From: Schaalia sp. Marseille-Q2122
Lineage (GTDB): Bacteria > Actinomycetota > Actinomycetes > Actinomycetales > Actinomycetaceae
NCBI RefSeq assembly: GCF_903645355.1
Contig: NZ_CAHJXR010000004.1
Location: 310,001-374,000, forward strand
Direction of reading: 5' to 3'
DNA length: 64,000 nucleotides
Numbering within the stretch: the stretch's first letter is position 1; each line of letters starts with the position of its first letter. Shown here one piece after another: positions 44,550 through 52,917 of this stretch. The notes beneath the pieces are model-generated. The model saw only the letters and a list, made by a program, of their open reading frames with translations, was not told where the DNA came from and made no database searches. Made by a program: the position numbers and the translations under genes.

Positions 44550-45281
44550 TCACCTCCCTGCGCGCTCCTCAAGATCAGCCTCGACAAGCTGAACAACAGC
44601 GCCCAAGACTCCGGGAATATCTAAGCCCGAGGAATCGACCTCGTGCACGCCCTCGGCCGCAGTCATAAACTCCGACACCGTCGAGTCCGCCGCGTCGCGG
44701 TCGTCAATCTGCTTACGGGTGGCTTCCAAGAGCTCGGGGGTGACCTTGCCATAAAGCTCGCGTGTGCGCCGTTCCAGACGCGCCTGAGGGTTAGCCAGTA
44801 GCAGCACGCGCACATCGGCGTCGGGACACACGACCGTCGTGATGTCGCGCCCCTCGGCCACCATGCCCGAGCCGGAGTTGCGCGCCTCCAGCATGCGTCG
44901 GCGTTGCTCGGCGGCCATCCAGCGGCGCACCGCAAGGTTTGTCGACACGTGCATGACGTTTTCCGACACGCGCGGTTCACGAATAGCGCCGGTGATCTCG
45001 GTATCGCCCACCCAGTAGTGCGGGTCCTCAGGATCAGAGAACATGCGCAGTGGCATCTCATCAGCGATCGACGCCACCGCCTCATGGTCGGTAAGGTCGA
45101 TGCCGCGCTCCATCGCATACCAGGTCAGGGCGCGGTACATCGCCCCCGTGTCGAGATAGCCGATCCCCAGTTCCTTCGCGAGCAAGCGCGACACCGTGGA
45201 CTTGCCGGAACCTGCAGGCCCATCAATTGCGACCGTGGTCCCCACGGAGGCGATCAAATCCTGACGATGCTGGCGATCCAT
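44550..45281 (-). CDS. cmk: Cytidylate kinase
   Basis: Phosphorylates CMP and dCMP to the diphosphates, 243 residues. The P-loop GPAGSGKST is at residues 21-29, followed by DTGAMYRALT, the NMP-binding insert region, EGRDITTVV with the catalytic-site Arg-Asp, and RRTRELYGK. An AAGGAG ribosome site precedes the ATG. It is the last gene of the xerD-parA-scpAB-rluB-tyrA-cmk series. In relatives der would come next; here a tRNA-Pro and unrelated genes follow instead. Confidence 0.94.
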   Translation of the reverse strand: MDRQHRQDLIASVGTTVAIDGPAGSGKSTVSRLLAKELGIGYLDTGAMYRALTWYAMERGIDLTDHEAVASIADEMPLRMFSDPEDPHYWVGDTEITGAIREPRVSENVMHVSTNLAVRRWMAAEQRRRMLEARNSGSGMVAEGRDITTVVCPDADVRVLLLANPQARLERRTRELYGKVTPELLEATRKQIDDRDAADSTVSEFMTAAEGVHEVDSSGLDIPGVLGAVVQLVEADLEERAGR

Positions 45282-45377
45282 GCGCCCTCTCCTTCGATCG
45301 GTCAGCGCCCGGGGACGCCGACGCGGTCATTCTCTGTCGAAACCAATCATTTTTGAACCCGGTGATTCTCTGTTGGG

Positions 45378-46568
45378 TTATGCCCCGTGGTGGGCGATCA
45401 GGCGCCAGCCGCGTTCCTCCAGATCGCGTTCTGCCTGACGGGCGACACCGGGGTCTACCATCAGACGCGCCAGGCCCACTCTCTGTCCAGCAGAGTGCTC
45501 AAGCACAAGATCTTCAATATTGACCCCGAGCTCGCCCAGCTCACTAAAGAGTCGACCAAGCTCACCGGGTTCGTCAGGGACCAACACCTCAACCTCGGCA
45601 TAGCGGCGAGGCGCCCCGCCGTGCTTACCGGGAATACGCGCCACTCCCCTATTGCCAGCGGTCATCACGCGGTTCACTGCGCCAACGCTGCCGCCCTCAA
45701 ATGGACCCAAAGCCGCCGCAGCATCCAGATGCGTCAACAGGTCGTCAACATCGTCACGTAGGGCGTGCAAGACTTCAGCCACGGGCGCCGCATTACCGGC
45801 CACAATCGTTGTCCACAGGCGCGGATCAGAAGCCGCGATGCGCGTCGTATCCCGCAAGCCCTGCCCTGCCAGCCCAAGAGCTTCGGCGGGAGCTTCGGCC
45901 AGGCGCGCAGCCAACATCGAGGCCATTAGCTGAGGAACATGAGAGACCAGTGCCACCGACTGATCGTGGGTGGCGGCATCCATCTCCACGGGCACACTGC
46001 CCACATCCATGGCCAGGGTCCGCACCACGAGGAGGGCCCGCGCATCGCACTCAGAGGACGCCACAAGCACCCAGGGGCGTCCCACAAAGAGGTCAGCGTC
46101 CGCTGCGCCTGCTCCTGAACGCTCACGGCCCGCCATCGGGTGGGAACCGACGTAGCGGGCGGCCAGCGTGGGATCACCTGCGGCGTTAGCCTCGTCAATG
46201 ACGTCTTGAAGGACGGCGGACTTGACGGAAGCGACGTCGGTGACAATCGCCTGCGGGAAGCGACGCAGGGCCTTCACGACCGTCAATCCAGCGACGTCTG
46301 GTGGTGTGGCGATGATGACCAACGAGGGCGCCGCCGCGCTACCGCCGGGAGCGAAGAAGGTGTCCTCTGCGGACAGCACCTCCGCCCCTGCTGATACGCC
46401 TGCGCCCATGTCGGCGCCGAGGCGTTCTGAGGTGGGTGAGATGTCGGAGAGGTACACGGGCACTCCCCCGGCCTGCAGGCACAAGCCTAGGGACGCTCCC
46501 AAGAGGCCGGTCCCTACAATGAGGACCGGTCCTTCGGTGGCCATGACACGGCCGGGCACAGTGCTCAT
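45378..46568 (-). CDS. tyrA: Prephenate dehydrogenase with C-terminal ACT domain
   Basis: Converts prephenate to 4-hydroxyphenylpyruvate in tyrosine synthesis, 396 residues. The N-terminal Rossmann domain has VLIVGTGLLGASLGL; the catalytic-site region is GSHPMAGRERSG, and the helical dimer domain contains VALVSHVPQLMASMLA. The C-terminal ACT-like regulatory domain reads VEVLVPDEPGELGRLFSE, which fits feedback control by an amino acid. The ATG at 46568 with GGGGAG upstream is preferred to a longer frame starting inside the end of rluB. It sits 40 bases after rluB. Confidence 0.93.
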   Translation of the reverse strand: MSTVPGRVMATEGPVLIVGTGLLGASLGLCLQAGGVPVYLSDISPTSERLGADMGAGVSAGAEVLSAEDTFFAPGGSAAAPSLVIIATPPDVAGLTVVKALRRFPQAIVTDVASVKSAVLQDVIDEANAAGDPTLAARYVGSHPMAGRERSGAGAADADLFVGRPWVLVASSECDARALLVVRTLAMDVGSVPVEMDAATHDQSVALVSHVPQLMASMLAARLAEAPAEALGLAGQGLRDTTRIAASDPRLWTTIVAGNAAPVAEVLHALRDDVDDLLTHLDAAAALGPFEGGSVGAVNRVMTAGNRGVARIPGKHGGAPRRYAEVEVLVPDEPGELGRLFSELGELGVNIEDLVLEHSAGQRVGLARLMVDPGVARQAERDLEERGWRLIAHHGA

Positions 46569-46608
46569 CACGTCGCACTCCCCACTCAGTGGCGCCAGAA
46601 CGCGCAGC

Positions 46609-47358
46609 TCAGAGGCCCACCGTTGAATACAAGGCCACCAGAGCATTGCCTTTCACGCGGCGGGTGGTGCCTGGCTGAAGGCGCTCCAACTTCACGGGAC
46701 CAAACTTCGTGCGCACGAGCTCACGGACGGGGTAGCCCACGGCCTCCATCATGCGACGCACAATACGATTGCGCCCCTCATGGACGACGATCTCAACGGT
46801 GGTGATATCACCGTAGGTTTCCATGACTCGGAAAGAATCAGCGCGAATAGGGCCATCCTCAAGCTCAATGCCTTCGAGCAGGCGGCGGCGAGCGCCGGGC
46901 TTGACCTCGCCGTGCACGCGGGCAATGTAGGTCTTGGGCACCTCGTACTTGGGGTGCATGAGGCGGTTGGCCAGCTCCCCGTCATTGGTCAGCAGGATCA
47001 GGCCAGAGGTGTCGATGTCTAGGCGGCCCACGTGGTAGAGACGGTCCGTGCGGTCCACCACCAGGTCAGCCAGGGTGGGGCGGCCGTCGGGGTCGCTCAT
47101 CGTCGACACCACGCCCACGGGCTTATTGACAGCCAGAACAATGTGGCGCTGCTCGTCAAGGATCAGGCGCTCGCCGTCAACGTGGATGACTTGGCGTTGC
47201 GGGTCGACGCGCAGGCCAAGGGTGCGCACGACCTTGCCGTCGACTTGGACGCGGCCGTCCTCAATAAGTTCTTCGGAGGCGCGACGTGACGCCACACCTG
47301 CTTGGGCCAGCACCTTTTGCAGGCGGATACCGTCGGGTACGTGGGGATCATTCCTCAC
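46609..47358 (-). CDS. rluB: 23S rRNA pseudouridine synthase, RluB/RsuA family
   Basis: Makes pseudouridine in ribosomal RNA, 249 residues. An N-terminal S4 RNA-binding domain (IRLQKVLAQAGVASRRASEE, in parts) precedes the synthase domain with the catalytic Asp motif GRLDIDTSGLILLTNDG and the downstream NRIVRRMMEAVGYPV. The order scpA-scpB-rluB with four-base overlaps is widespread. Placement on 23S rather than 16S rRNA follows the usual annotation of the scpB neighbour and is not proven by sequence. Confidence 0.92.
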   Translation of the reverse strand: MRNDPHVPDGIRLQKVLAQAGVASRRASEELIEDGRVQVDGKVVRTLGLRVDPQRQVIHVDGERLILDEQRHIVLAVNKPVGVVSTMSDPDGRPTLADLVVDRTDRLYHVGRLDIDTSGLILLTNDGELANRLMHPKYEVPKTYIARVHGEVKPGARRRLLEGIELEDGPIRADSFRVMETYGDITTVEIVVHEGRNRIVRRMMEAVGYPVRELVRTKFGPVKLERLQPGTTRRVKGNALVALYSTVGL

Positions 47359-47960
47359 AGTGTTTCCTCCAAGTCATCAAGCTCTTCTGCGGACGGCAGG
47401 TAGGGAGCCAGGGGGACAAGATCGTTAAGGGACTCAAAGCCCATTCTCTCAAGGAAAGTGTCGGTGGTGCCATAGAGCCGGGCTCCAGAGTCCGTCCATC
47501 CCACTTCTTCAATGAGACCTCTAGCAACAAGAGTACGCACCACGGCGTCAACATTCACCCCACGAATGTGCGAGATACGCGACCTTGAGACCGGCTGGCG
47601 GTAGGCGACAACGGCCAGGGTCTCCAATGCGGCTTGGGACAGCTTGGATTGGGCGGTTCCCACGATGAAGCGGCCCACAACGCCCGCCCAGGGCGCGGCT
47701 GAGTAGATCCGCCAGCCTCCAGCTGCCCGGCGAAGTTCAAAACCTCGAGGGCGCTGAGCGTGGTCGCCACGGTATTCGGCGCTGAGGAAGTCCAAAGCGT
47801 CGTCAATGAGGTCGGTGGGGACATCGAAAGTGTCAGCGAGTTCTCCGGCGGTGACGGGCCGGTCAATGACCATGAGGATTGCTTCCAGCGGGGCGAGCAG
47901 CGCGGTGGCCTCGTCGGAAAGAGGTGAGGGGCTGTGGGCGATGGAGGTGGGCTCAGTCAT
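47355..47960 (-). CDS. scpB: Segregation and condensation protein B
   Basis: Winged-helix (kite) subunit of the SMC-ScpAB condensin complex, 201 residues. Two winged-helix domains are seen; the family core is ALETLAVVAYRQPVSRSRIS, then IRGVNVDAVVRTLVARGLIE and LYGTTDTFLERMGF. It overlaps both scpA and rluB by four bases. It acts with ScpA and Smc in chromosome compaction and segregation. Confidence 0.95.
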   Translation of the reverse strand: MTEPTSIAHSPSPLSDEATALLAPLEAILMVIDRPVTAGELADTFDVPTDLIDDALDFLSAEYRGDHAQRPRGFELRRAAGGWRIYSAAPWAGVVGRFIVGTAQSKLSQAALETLAVVAYRQPVSRSRISHIRGVNVDAVVRTLVARGLIEEVGWTDSGARLYGTTDTFLERMGFESLNDLVPLAPYLPSAEELDDLEETL

Positions 47961-48790
47961 TGCGGGTGGTCCTCTCCGTTGTATTCCTCAACCACGTAGT
48001 CTGTTGGCGTCCCGTCCCGGCCGACCCACACAATGACGAGGTCATCGCGGGGTTCCTTTTGGTCGAATTCGACGGCGCGTTGGCGGTAGAGTTCGAGAAG
48101 GGCGAGGAAACGGGAGACGACGACGGCGCGTGTGCCCGCGTCCTCGATGAGCTCACGGAAGTGGGCTCGGCCGAGCAGCTCAAGCTTGCCGACAAGCACC
48201 TCAAGCTGTTCAGCGACGGGCACCACCGGGTCGTGTAAATGTGTGACGGTCACCTGTGTGGGGGTCGCCGAGAGGGCGTCAGCGGCGGCGCGGGCAAGAT
48301 CTTCAGGGGTGGCTAGCCACAGGAGCTCCGGCAAAAGCACAGCAAAATGAGGCTCCAGGGGAACTTCGCGGGCGTAGAGTCCCGCGTGCTCCTCCAAGCG
48401 GCGTTCAATGACGGCGGAGGCCTCTTTGAAGGCGCGGTATTGGAGCAGGCGTGAAAAGAGCAGGTCGCGAGCCTCAAGGTCTTCCCGGGATCGTTCGTCC
48501 TCGCCGAGTTCTCGGGGCAGAAGGTGCGCGGCCTTCATATCAAGCAAGGTTGCGGCCACGACGAGGAACTCTGTGGTGCGTGACAGGTCTGGGAAGGCCT
48601 GCATGTGAGCGATGAACTCGTCGGTGACCTGCGCTAACGCCACCTGGGTGATATCTAAGCGTTGTCGGCTGATGAGCTGTAAGAGCAGGTCAAAGGGCCC
48701 CTGAAAAACCTCAAGGGTGACCTGAAACTCGTCGATGGCGCCCTGAGAAGGGGCGGCCTCATCGAAGAGGGTTTCAGGCGGCGTCACCAC
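47957..48790 (-). CDS. scpA: Segregation and condensation protein A
   Basis: Kleisin subunit of the SMC complex, about 277 residues. The N-terminal SMC-binding helix region reads EFQVTLEVFQGPFDLLLQLI, then DITQVALAQVTDEFIAHM, FLVVAATLLDMKAAHLLP and a C-terminal winged helix (VVSRFLALLELYRQRAVEFDQ in parts). The start is uncertain: no ATG is available. GTG 48790 with GCGAGG about 9 bases upstream is preferred; GTG 48787 and TTG 48811 are alternatives. All overlap the end of parA, so translation is likely coupled. Confidence 0.92.
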   Translation of the reverse strand: MVTPPETLFDEAAPSQGAIDEFQVTLEVFQGPFDLLLQLISRQRLDITQVALAQVTDEFIAHMQAFPDLSRTTEFLVVAATLLDMKAAHLLPRELGEDERSREDLEARDLLFSRLLQYRAFKEASAVIERRLEEHAGLYAREVPLEPHFAVLLPELLWLATPEDLARAAADALSATPTQVTVTHLHDPVVPVAEQLEVLVGKLELLGRAHFRELIEDAGTRAVVVSRFLALLELYRQRAVEFDQKEPRDDLVIVWVGRDGTPTDYVVEEYNGEDHPQ

Positions 48791-49637
48791 GGGCAACAAC
48801 CTCGCGGGCAAGGCGACGGTAGGCCTTCGCCCCCGGATGGTTGGGGGCGTAGGAGGTGATCGGCTCGGTGGCGACGGAGGCGTCGGGGAACTTCACCGTG
48901 CGGCCGATGCGCGTCGTGTAGACCAAATCACCGAAGACCTCATCCAAACGATCAAGGACTTCACGCGAGTGCAGCGTGCGGTTATCGACCATGGTCGCGA
49001 CAATGCCGTCAATCTTCAGGCGCGGGTTAATGCGATCACGGATGGTCTCGATGGTGTCCACCAGCAGGGCCACGCCACGCAGAGCGAAGAATTCGGCCTC
49101 CATCGGCACGATCACGCCGTGAGCGGCCGTGAGGGCATTGACGGTGAGCAGGCCCAAAGAGGGCTGGCAGTCAATGAGGATAATGTCGTAGTCGTCGCTC
49201 ACCTGGCGTAGGGCGCGGTCAAGGGCGGACTCGCGGGCAACCTCGTTGACGAGCTGGACCTCCGCAGCAGAGAGGTCAATATTGGCCGGGATAATGTCAA
49301 GATTCTCTACCGAGGTGGAGATAATCGCATCGCGCGTTGAGGTGCGCGCCTGAATGAGCAGGTTGTAGACCGTGAGGTCAAGCTCAAGGGAGTTGATACC
49401 CAGGCCAGCCGATGCGGCCCCCTGGGGATCAAAATCGACGATGAGGACGCGCCGACCATACTCGGCGAGGGCTGCACCAAGATTGATTGTCGTTGTGGTC
49501 TTACCGACCCCGCCCTTTTGGTTGCACATCGCGATCACGCGGGCAGGTCCGTGGCCAGCCAGGGGTGCGGGAATGGGGAAATCCTCGGCGTCGAGGCCGA
49601 GTTCGCCAGTCAAAGTCGGTTGAGCGTCGTGATTCAC
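48774..49637 (-). CDS. parA: ParA/Soj family chromosome-partitioning ATPase
   Basis: Deviant Walker ATPase of 287 residues. The Walker A box is KGGVGKTTT beginning at residue 41, with FDPQGAASAGLG, the Walker B region IILIDCQPSLGLLTVNAL and the C-terminal segment NRTLHSREVLDRL. No parB gene is adjacent, so it may be a second ParA-type protein working with the neighbouring ScpAB and XerD in segregation rather than the origin-proximal ParA; that is inference. GTG start 49637 lacks a Shine-Dalgarno but has a TAGGCT box 6 bases upstream on the minus strand, which fits a leaderless mRNA. Confidence 0.92.
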   Translation of the reverse strand: MNHDAQPTLTGELGLDAEDFPIPAPLAGHGPARVIAMCNQKGGVGKTTTTINLGAALAEYGRRVLIVDFDPQGAASAGLGINSLELDLTVYNLLIQARTSTRDAIISTSVENLDIIPANIDLSAAEVQLVNEVARESALDRALRQVSDDYDIILIDCQPSLGLLTVNALTAAHGVIVPMEAEFFALRGVALLVDTIETIRDRINPRLKIDGIVATMVDNRTLHSREVLDRLDEVFGDLVYTTRIGRTVKFPDASVATEPITSYAPNHPGAKAYRRLAREVVARGDAA

Positions 49638-49643
49638 GTCTCT

Positions 49644-49649
49644 AGCCTA
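49644..49649 (-). promoter_or_regulatory. Putative -10 box for parA (leaderless)
   Basis: On the minus strand TAGGCT ends 6 bases before the parA GTG. No ribosome site lies between them. Confidence 0.4.
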
Positions 49650-49662
49650 GTGCATCGTCGGG

Positions 49663-50601
49663 TCAAATCCCGGTATCCCAAGCGCGTGGATGCGCCATCC
49701 GATGGACTTCCCTGAGGGTCTGGGCCGTCACTCGCGTGTAAATCTGGGTTGTCTGCACTGAGGCATGACCAAGAAGCTCTTGCACATCGCGAACATTCGC
49801 ACCCCCTTCTAACAGGTGGGTGGCAAAAGAGTGGCGCAAGGTGTGGGGAGACACGTGCTCTTCGATGCCAGCCGCCTGAGCGTAGACTCCGATAGCCTCC
49901 CAGGCGGATTGGCGGGAGAGCGGGTCGCCACGCTTATTGAGAAAGATGGTGACAGCGCCTGCCCCCCGAGAGGCGAGGATTGGACGTGAACGCACAAGGT
50001 AGGCTTCGAGCGCCGCCCTCGCATATGAGCCAATGGGGACGATGCGTTCCTTGCGTCCTTTTCCAAAGAGACGCACCACCGGAAGTTCTGCGTGAAGGTC
50101 TATGTCATCAACGCACAGGTTCACGGCCTCGCTAATGCGGGCGCCGGTGGCGTAGAGAAGCTCGATGAGAGCGGCATCGCGTAGGCTGACTGGGTCATCC
50201 GAGGCGTGAGCGGCCGCTAAGAGGGCGCCGACCTGATCGATGGTGAGTGCCTTTGGTAGTCGGATTGCCTGCTTTGGGGTGACGAGCTGTGCGCTCGGGT
50301 CGAGGGAAGTGAGGCCTTCACGAAGGCAGAAACGGTGAAAGCTCCGAATAGAGGAGGCCGCTCGCGCCACAGACGAGGCCGCCGCTGGGTGACCGGTGAG
50401 CGCGCCGGAACGTAGTGCAGCCAGGTGGGCTTCAATAGTGCTGGCGGACAAGTCCTCGAAAGAATTGATCCCCTGAGCCTGTAGGTCCTCGCAGTAGCGG
50501 GTGATGTCGCGCTGATAGTTCGACACGGTGTGGGGCGAGGCCCCCTTCTCGCTCCTGAGATGGTCAAGCCACTCTCGTGCGGCATCAGAGAACACAGGCA
50601 T
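49663..50601 (-). CDS. xerD: Site-specific tyrosine recombinase XerD
   Basis: Recombinase that resolves chromosome dimers at dif, 312 residues. The N-terminal core-binding domain (WLDHLRSEKGASPHTVSNYQR in parts) precedes the catalytic domain. Visible active-site residues are R155 (ATGARISEAV), a Lys near 181-184 (GKGRKERIVP), H253 and R256 (SPHTLRHSFATHLLE), H279 (LLGHASVQTTQIY) and Y288. The parA-scpA-scpB neighbourhood favours XerD over XerC. A TAGTAT box sits 6 bases before the ATG and no Shine-Dalgarno is seen. Confidence 0.93.
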   Translation of the reverse strand: MPVFSDAAREWLDHLRSEKGASPHTVSNYQRDITRYCEDLQAQGINSFEDLSASTIEAHLAALRSGALTGHPAAASSVARAASSIRSFHRFCLREGLTSLDPSAQLVTPKQAIRLPKALTIDQVGALLAAAHASDDPVSLRDAALIELLYATGARISEAVNLCVDDIDLHAELPVVRLFGKGRKERIVPIGSYARAALEAYLVRSRPILASRGAGAVTIFLNKRGDPLSRQSAWEAIGVYAQAAGIEEHVSPHTLRHSFATHLLEGGANVRDVQELLGHASVQTTQIYTRVTAQTLREVHRMAHPRAWDTGI

Positions 50602-50607
50602 ACACCA

Positions 50608-50613
50608 ATACTA
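50608..50613 (-). promoter_or_regulatory. Putative -10 box for xerD (leaderless)
   Basis: On the minus strand TAGTAT ends 6 bases before the xerD ATG. No ribosome site is visible. Confidence 0.4.
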
Positions 50614-50680
50614 TCTGCACAGATGTGCATGACGCCGTGCGCCTGGGACCTTTGCGTTCAAGAAAACTCGATGGCACCGG

Positions 50681-50686
50681 TAGAAT
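50681..50686 (+). promoter_or_regulatory. Putative -10 box for tkt
   Basis: TAGAAT lies 56 bases before the GTG at 50743. If used, transcription starts after the in-frame ATG at 50671, which supports the GTG start for tkt. Confidence 0.35.
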
Positions 50687-50742
50687 CCACTGTGGAAACC
50701 GATACGCCCCATTGGCGGGGCCCGAACGGCTTGGAGGCCGAC

Positions 50743-52824
50743 GTGACACTTAAGTGGGATCAGCTCGACGATCGCGCAGTTACCACTGCAAAGATTCTTT
50801 CCGCAGACGCCGTTGAAAAGGTTGGCTCGGGCCACCCCGGCGCAGCCATCTCCCTGGCACCTGCGGCTTACTTGCTCTACCAGCGCCACATGCACATTGA
50901 CCCCGCCGACGACCGCTGGCTCGGACGCGACCGCTTCGTGCTCTCCGCAGGACACTCCTCCCTTACCCAGTACATTCAGCTCTACATGGGTGGCCTGGGC
51001 CTGGAACTGTCCGACATTGAATCCCTGCGCACCTTCGGCGCCCTCACCCCCGCTCACCCCGAGTACGGCCACACCAAGCACGTCGAAATCACCACCGGCC
51101 CTCTCGGAACCGGTATCGCCTCCGCCGTCGGCTTCGCCATGTCGGCACGCCGCACCCACGGCCTCTTCGACCCCGAAACGCCCCTGGGTGAATCCATCTT
51201 CGACCACCACGTCTACGTCATCGCAGGCGATGGCTGCCTCCAGGAAGGCGTCGCCTCTGAAGCCGCCTCCCTCGCCGGCACCCAGAAGCTCGGCAACATC
51301 ACCCTCATCTACGACGACAACCACATCTCCATCGAAGACGACACCTCCATCGCCTTCGACGAGGACGTCCTTGGCCGCTTCGAAGCCTACGGCTGGCACG
51401 TCCAACGCGTGCAATGGCTGGCAGACAACGGTGACTACACCGAAGATGTCGCCGCCCTCGATGCCGCCATCAACGCCGCACGCGAAGAAACCGACCGCCC
51501 CTCCATCATCGCCCTGCGTACCATCATTGGCTGGCCCACCCCCGGCAAGCAGGACACCGGCGGCATCCACGGCGCCAAGCTCGGCTCCGACGCCCTGCGT
51601 GGCCTCAAGGAAGCACTGGGCGCCAACCCCGACGCCATGTTCGACGTCGATGTTGAGGCCGTTGAGGCCGCCCGCGCCAATATGGCCGAGCGTGGCCGCA
51701 CCTTCCGCGCCGAATGGGACGAACGCTACAACGCATGGCGCGCCGCCAACCCTGAGCGCGCTGAACTCCTCGACCGCCTCGTCGAGCAGCGACTGCCCGA
51801 AGGCTGGGAAGAAGCACTCCCCACCTTCGAAGAAGGCACCTCCATCGCCACCCGCGCAGCCTCGGGCCAGGTCCTCAACGCCATCGCCGACGTCCTGCCT
51901 GAACTCTGGGGCGGCTCAGCCGACCTCGCCGGCTCAAACAACACCTTTATGAAGGGACACCCCTCCTTCATGCCTGAGGAAAACTCCTCCAAGGCATTCC
52001 AGGGAAACCCCTTCGGCCGCAACCTCCACTTCGGCGTGCGCGAGTTCGCGATGGGCGCCGCCATGAACGGTATCGCCGCCGATGGCCTCACCCGCGTCTA
52101 TGGTGGCACCTTCTTCGTATTCTCCGACTTCATGCGTGGCGCCGTCCGCCTGGCAGCCCTCATGGACCTGCCCGTCACCTACGTGTGGACCCACGACTCC
52201 ATTGGCGTCGGTGAAGACGGCCCCACCCACCAGCCCGTTGAGCACCTCGCCTCCTACCGTGCGATCCCCAACCTTGCTGTCGTGCGTCCCGCAGACGCAG
52301 CCGAGACCGCTCAGGCATGGAAGGCCATCCTCGAACAGCGCCATCCCGCTGCCCTCGTGCTCTCCCGCCAGAACCTGCCCAACCCCGTCCGCGGTGAAGG
52401 CGGCTTCGCCTGCGCCTCCAATGTCGCAAAGGGCGCCTACGTGCTCTCCGACTGTGAAGGCACCCCGGATGTCATCCTTCTGGCGTCGGGTTCTGAGGTC
52501 CAGGTCGCCGTTGAGGCACAAAAGGCCCTGGCAGAAGAAGGTATTGCTGCGCGTGTCGTCTCCGTGCCCTGCATGGAGTGGTTCGCACAGCAGAGCGCAG
52601 AGTACCGTGAGTCTGTGCTTCCTGCCGCTATTCGCGCTCGCGTGAGCGTCGAAGCCGGACTTGCCCTCTCGTGGCATAGCCTTGTGGGTGACGCAGGCCG
52701 CTGCGTCTCCATCGAAACCTTCGGTGCTCCCGGCGCCGCAGATGAGCTCTTCGCCCATTTCGGCATCGACAGTGCCCACGTTGTTGCCGCAGCGAAGGAG
52801 TCTCTTGAGGCTGCACGCGCCTGA
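50743..52824 (+). CDS. tkt: Transketolase
   Basis: Thiamine-diphosphate enzyme of the pentose phosphate pathway, 693 residues from the GTG at 50743, a normal length. Signatures are ILSADAVEKVGSGHPGAAISLAP, GPLGTGIASAVGFAMS, the ThDP motif AGDGCLQEGVASEAASLAG ending near DDNHISIEDDT, and the second domain region TYVWTHDSIGVGEDGPTHQPVEH. GTG 50743 has GGAGG five bases upstream and matches the family N-terminus; ATG 50671 would add 24 unconserved residues. It opens a tkt-zwf-opcA-pgl cluster; talA and pgi are not in the window. Confidence 0.94.
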   Translation: MTLKWDQLDDRAVTTAKILSADAVEKVGSGHPGAAISLAPAAYLLYQRHMHIDPADDRWLGRDRFVLSAGHSSLTQYIQLYMGGLGLELSDIESLRTFGALTPAHPEYGHTKHVEITTGPLGTGIASAVGFAMSARRTHGLFDPETPLGESIFDHHVYVIAGDGCLQEGVASEAASLAGTQKLGNITLIYDDNHISIEDDTSIAFDEDVLGRFEAYGWHVQRVQWLADNGDYTEDVAALDAAINAAREETDRPSIIALRTIIGWPTPGKQDTGGIHGAKLGSDALRGLKEALGANPDAMFDVDVEAVEAARANMAERGRTFRAEWDERYNAWRAANPERAELLDRLVEQRLPEGWEEALPTFEEGTSIATRAASGQVLNAIADVLPELWGGSADLAGSNNTFMKGHPSFMPEENSSKAFQGNPFGRNLHFGVREFAMGAAMNGIAADGLTRVYGGTFFVFSDFMRGAVRLAALMDLPVTYVWTHDSIGVGEDGPTHQPVEHLASYRAIPNLAVVRPADAAETAQAWKAILEQRHPAALVLSRQNLPNPVRGEGGFACASNVAKGAYVLSDCEGTPDVILLASGSEVQVAVEAQKALAEEGIAARVVSVPCMEWFAQQSAEYRESVLPAAIRARVSVEAGLALSWHSLVGDAGRCVSIETFGAPGAADELFAHFGIDSAHVVAAAKESLEAARA

Positions 52825-52842
52825 ACTAGACGCTGACTAAGC

Positions 52843-52882
52843 CCGCGGGGGCGGATGGGGACAGGCCCATTCGCCCCCGCGG
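52843..52882 (+). terminator. Hairpin between tkt and zwf
   Basis: A 17-base-pair, very G+C-rich stem (arms 52843-52859 and 52866-52882, one G-T pair) with loop GACAGG. It probably terminates or attenuates tkt transcription before zwf. No T-run follows. Confidence 0.75.
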
Positions 52883-52917
52883 CGCGTTGTATTTGTCCAT
52901 CACCTGAAAGGACCGCT

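Noticed and set aside
50530-50742. Longer transketolase N-terminus starting at 50530 or 50671
   Set aside because: The extra residues are unlike the family, overlap xerD or its promoter, and a TAGAAT box plus GGAGG support GTG 50743.
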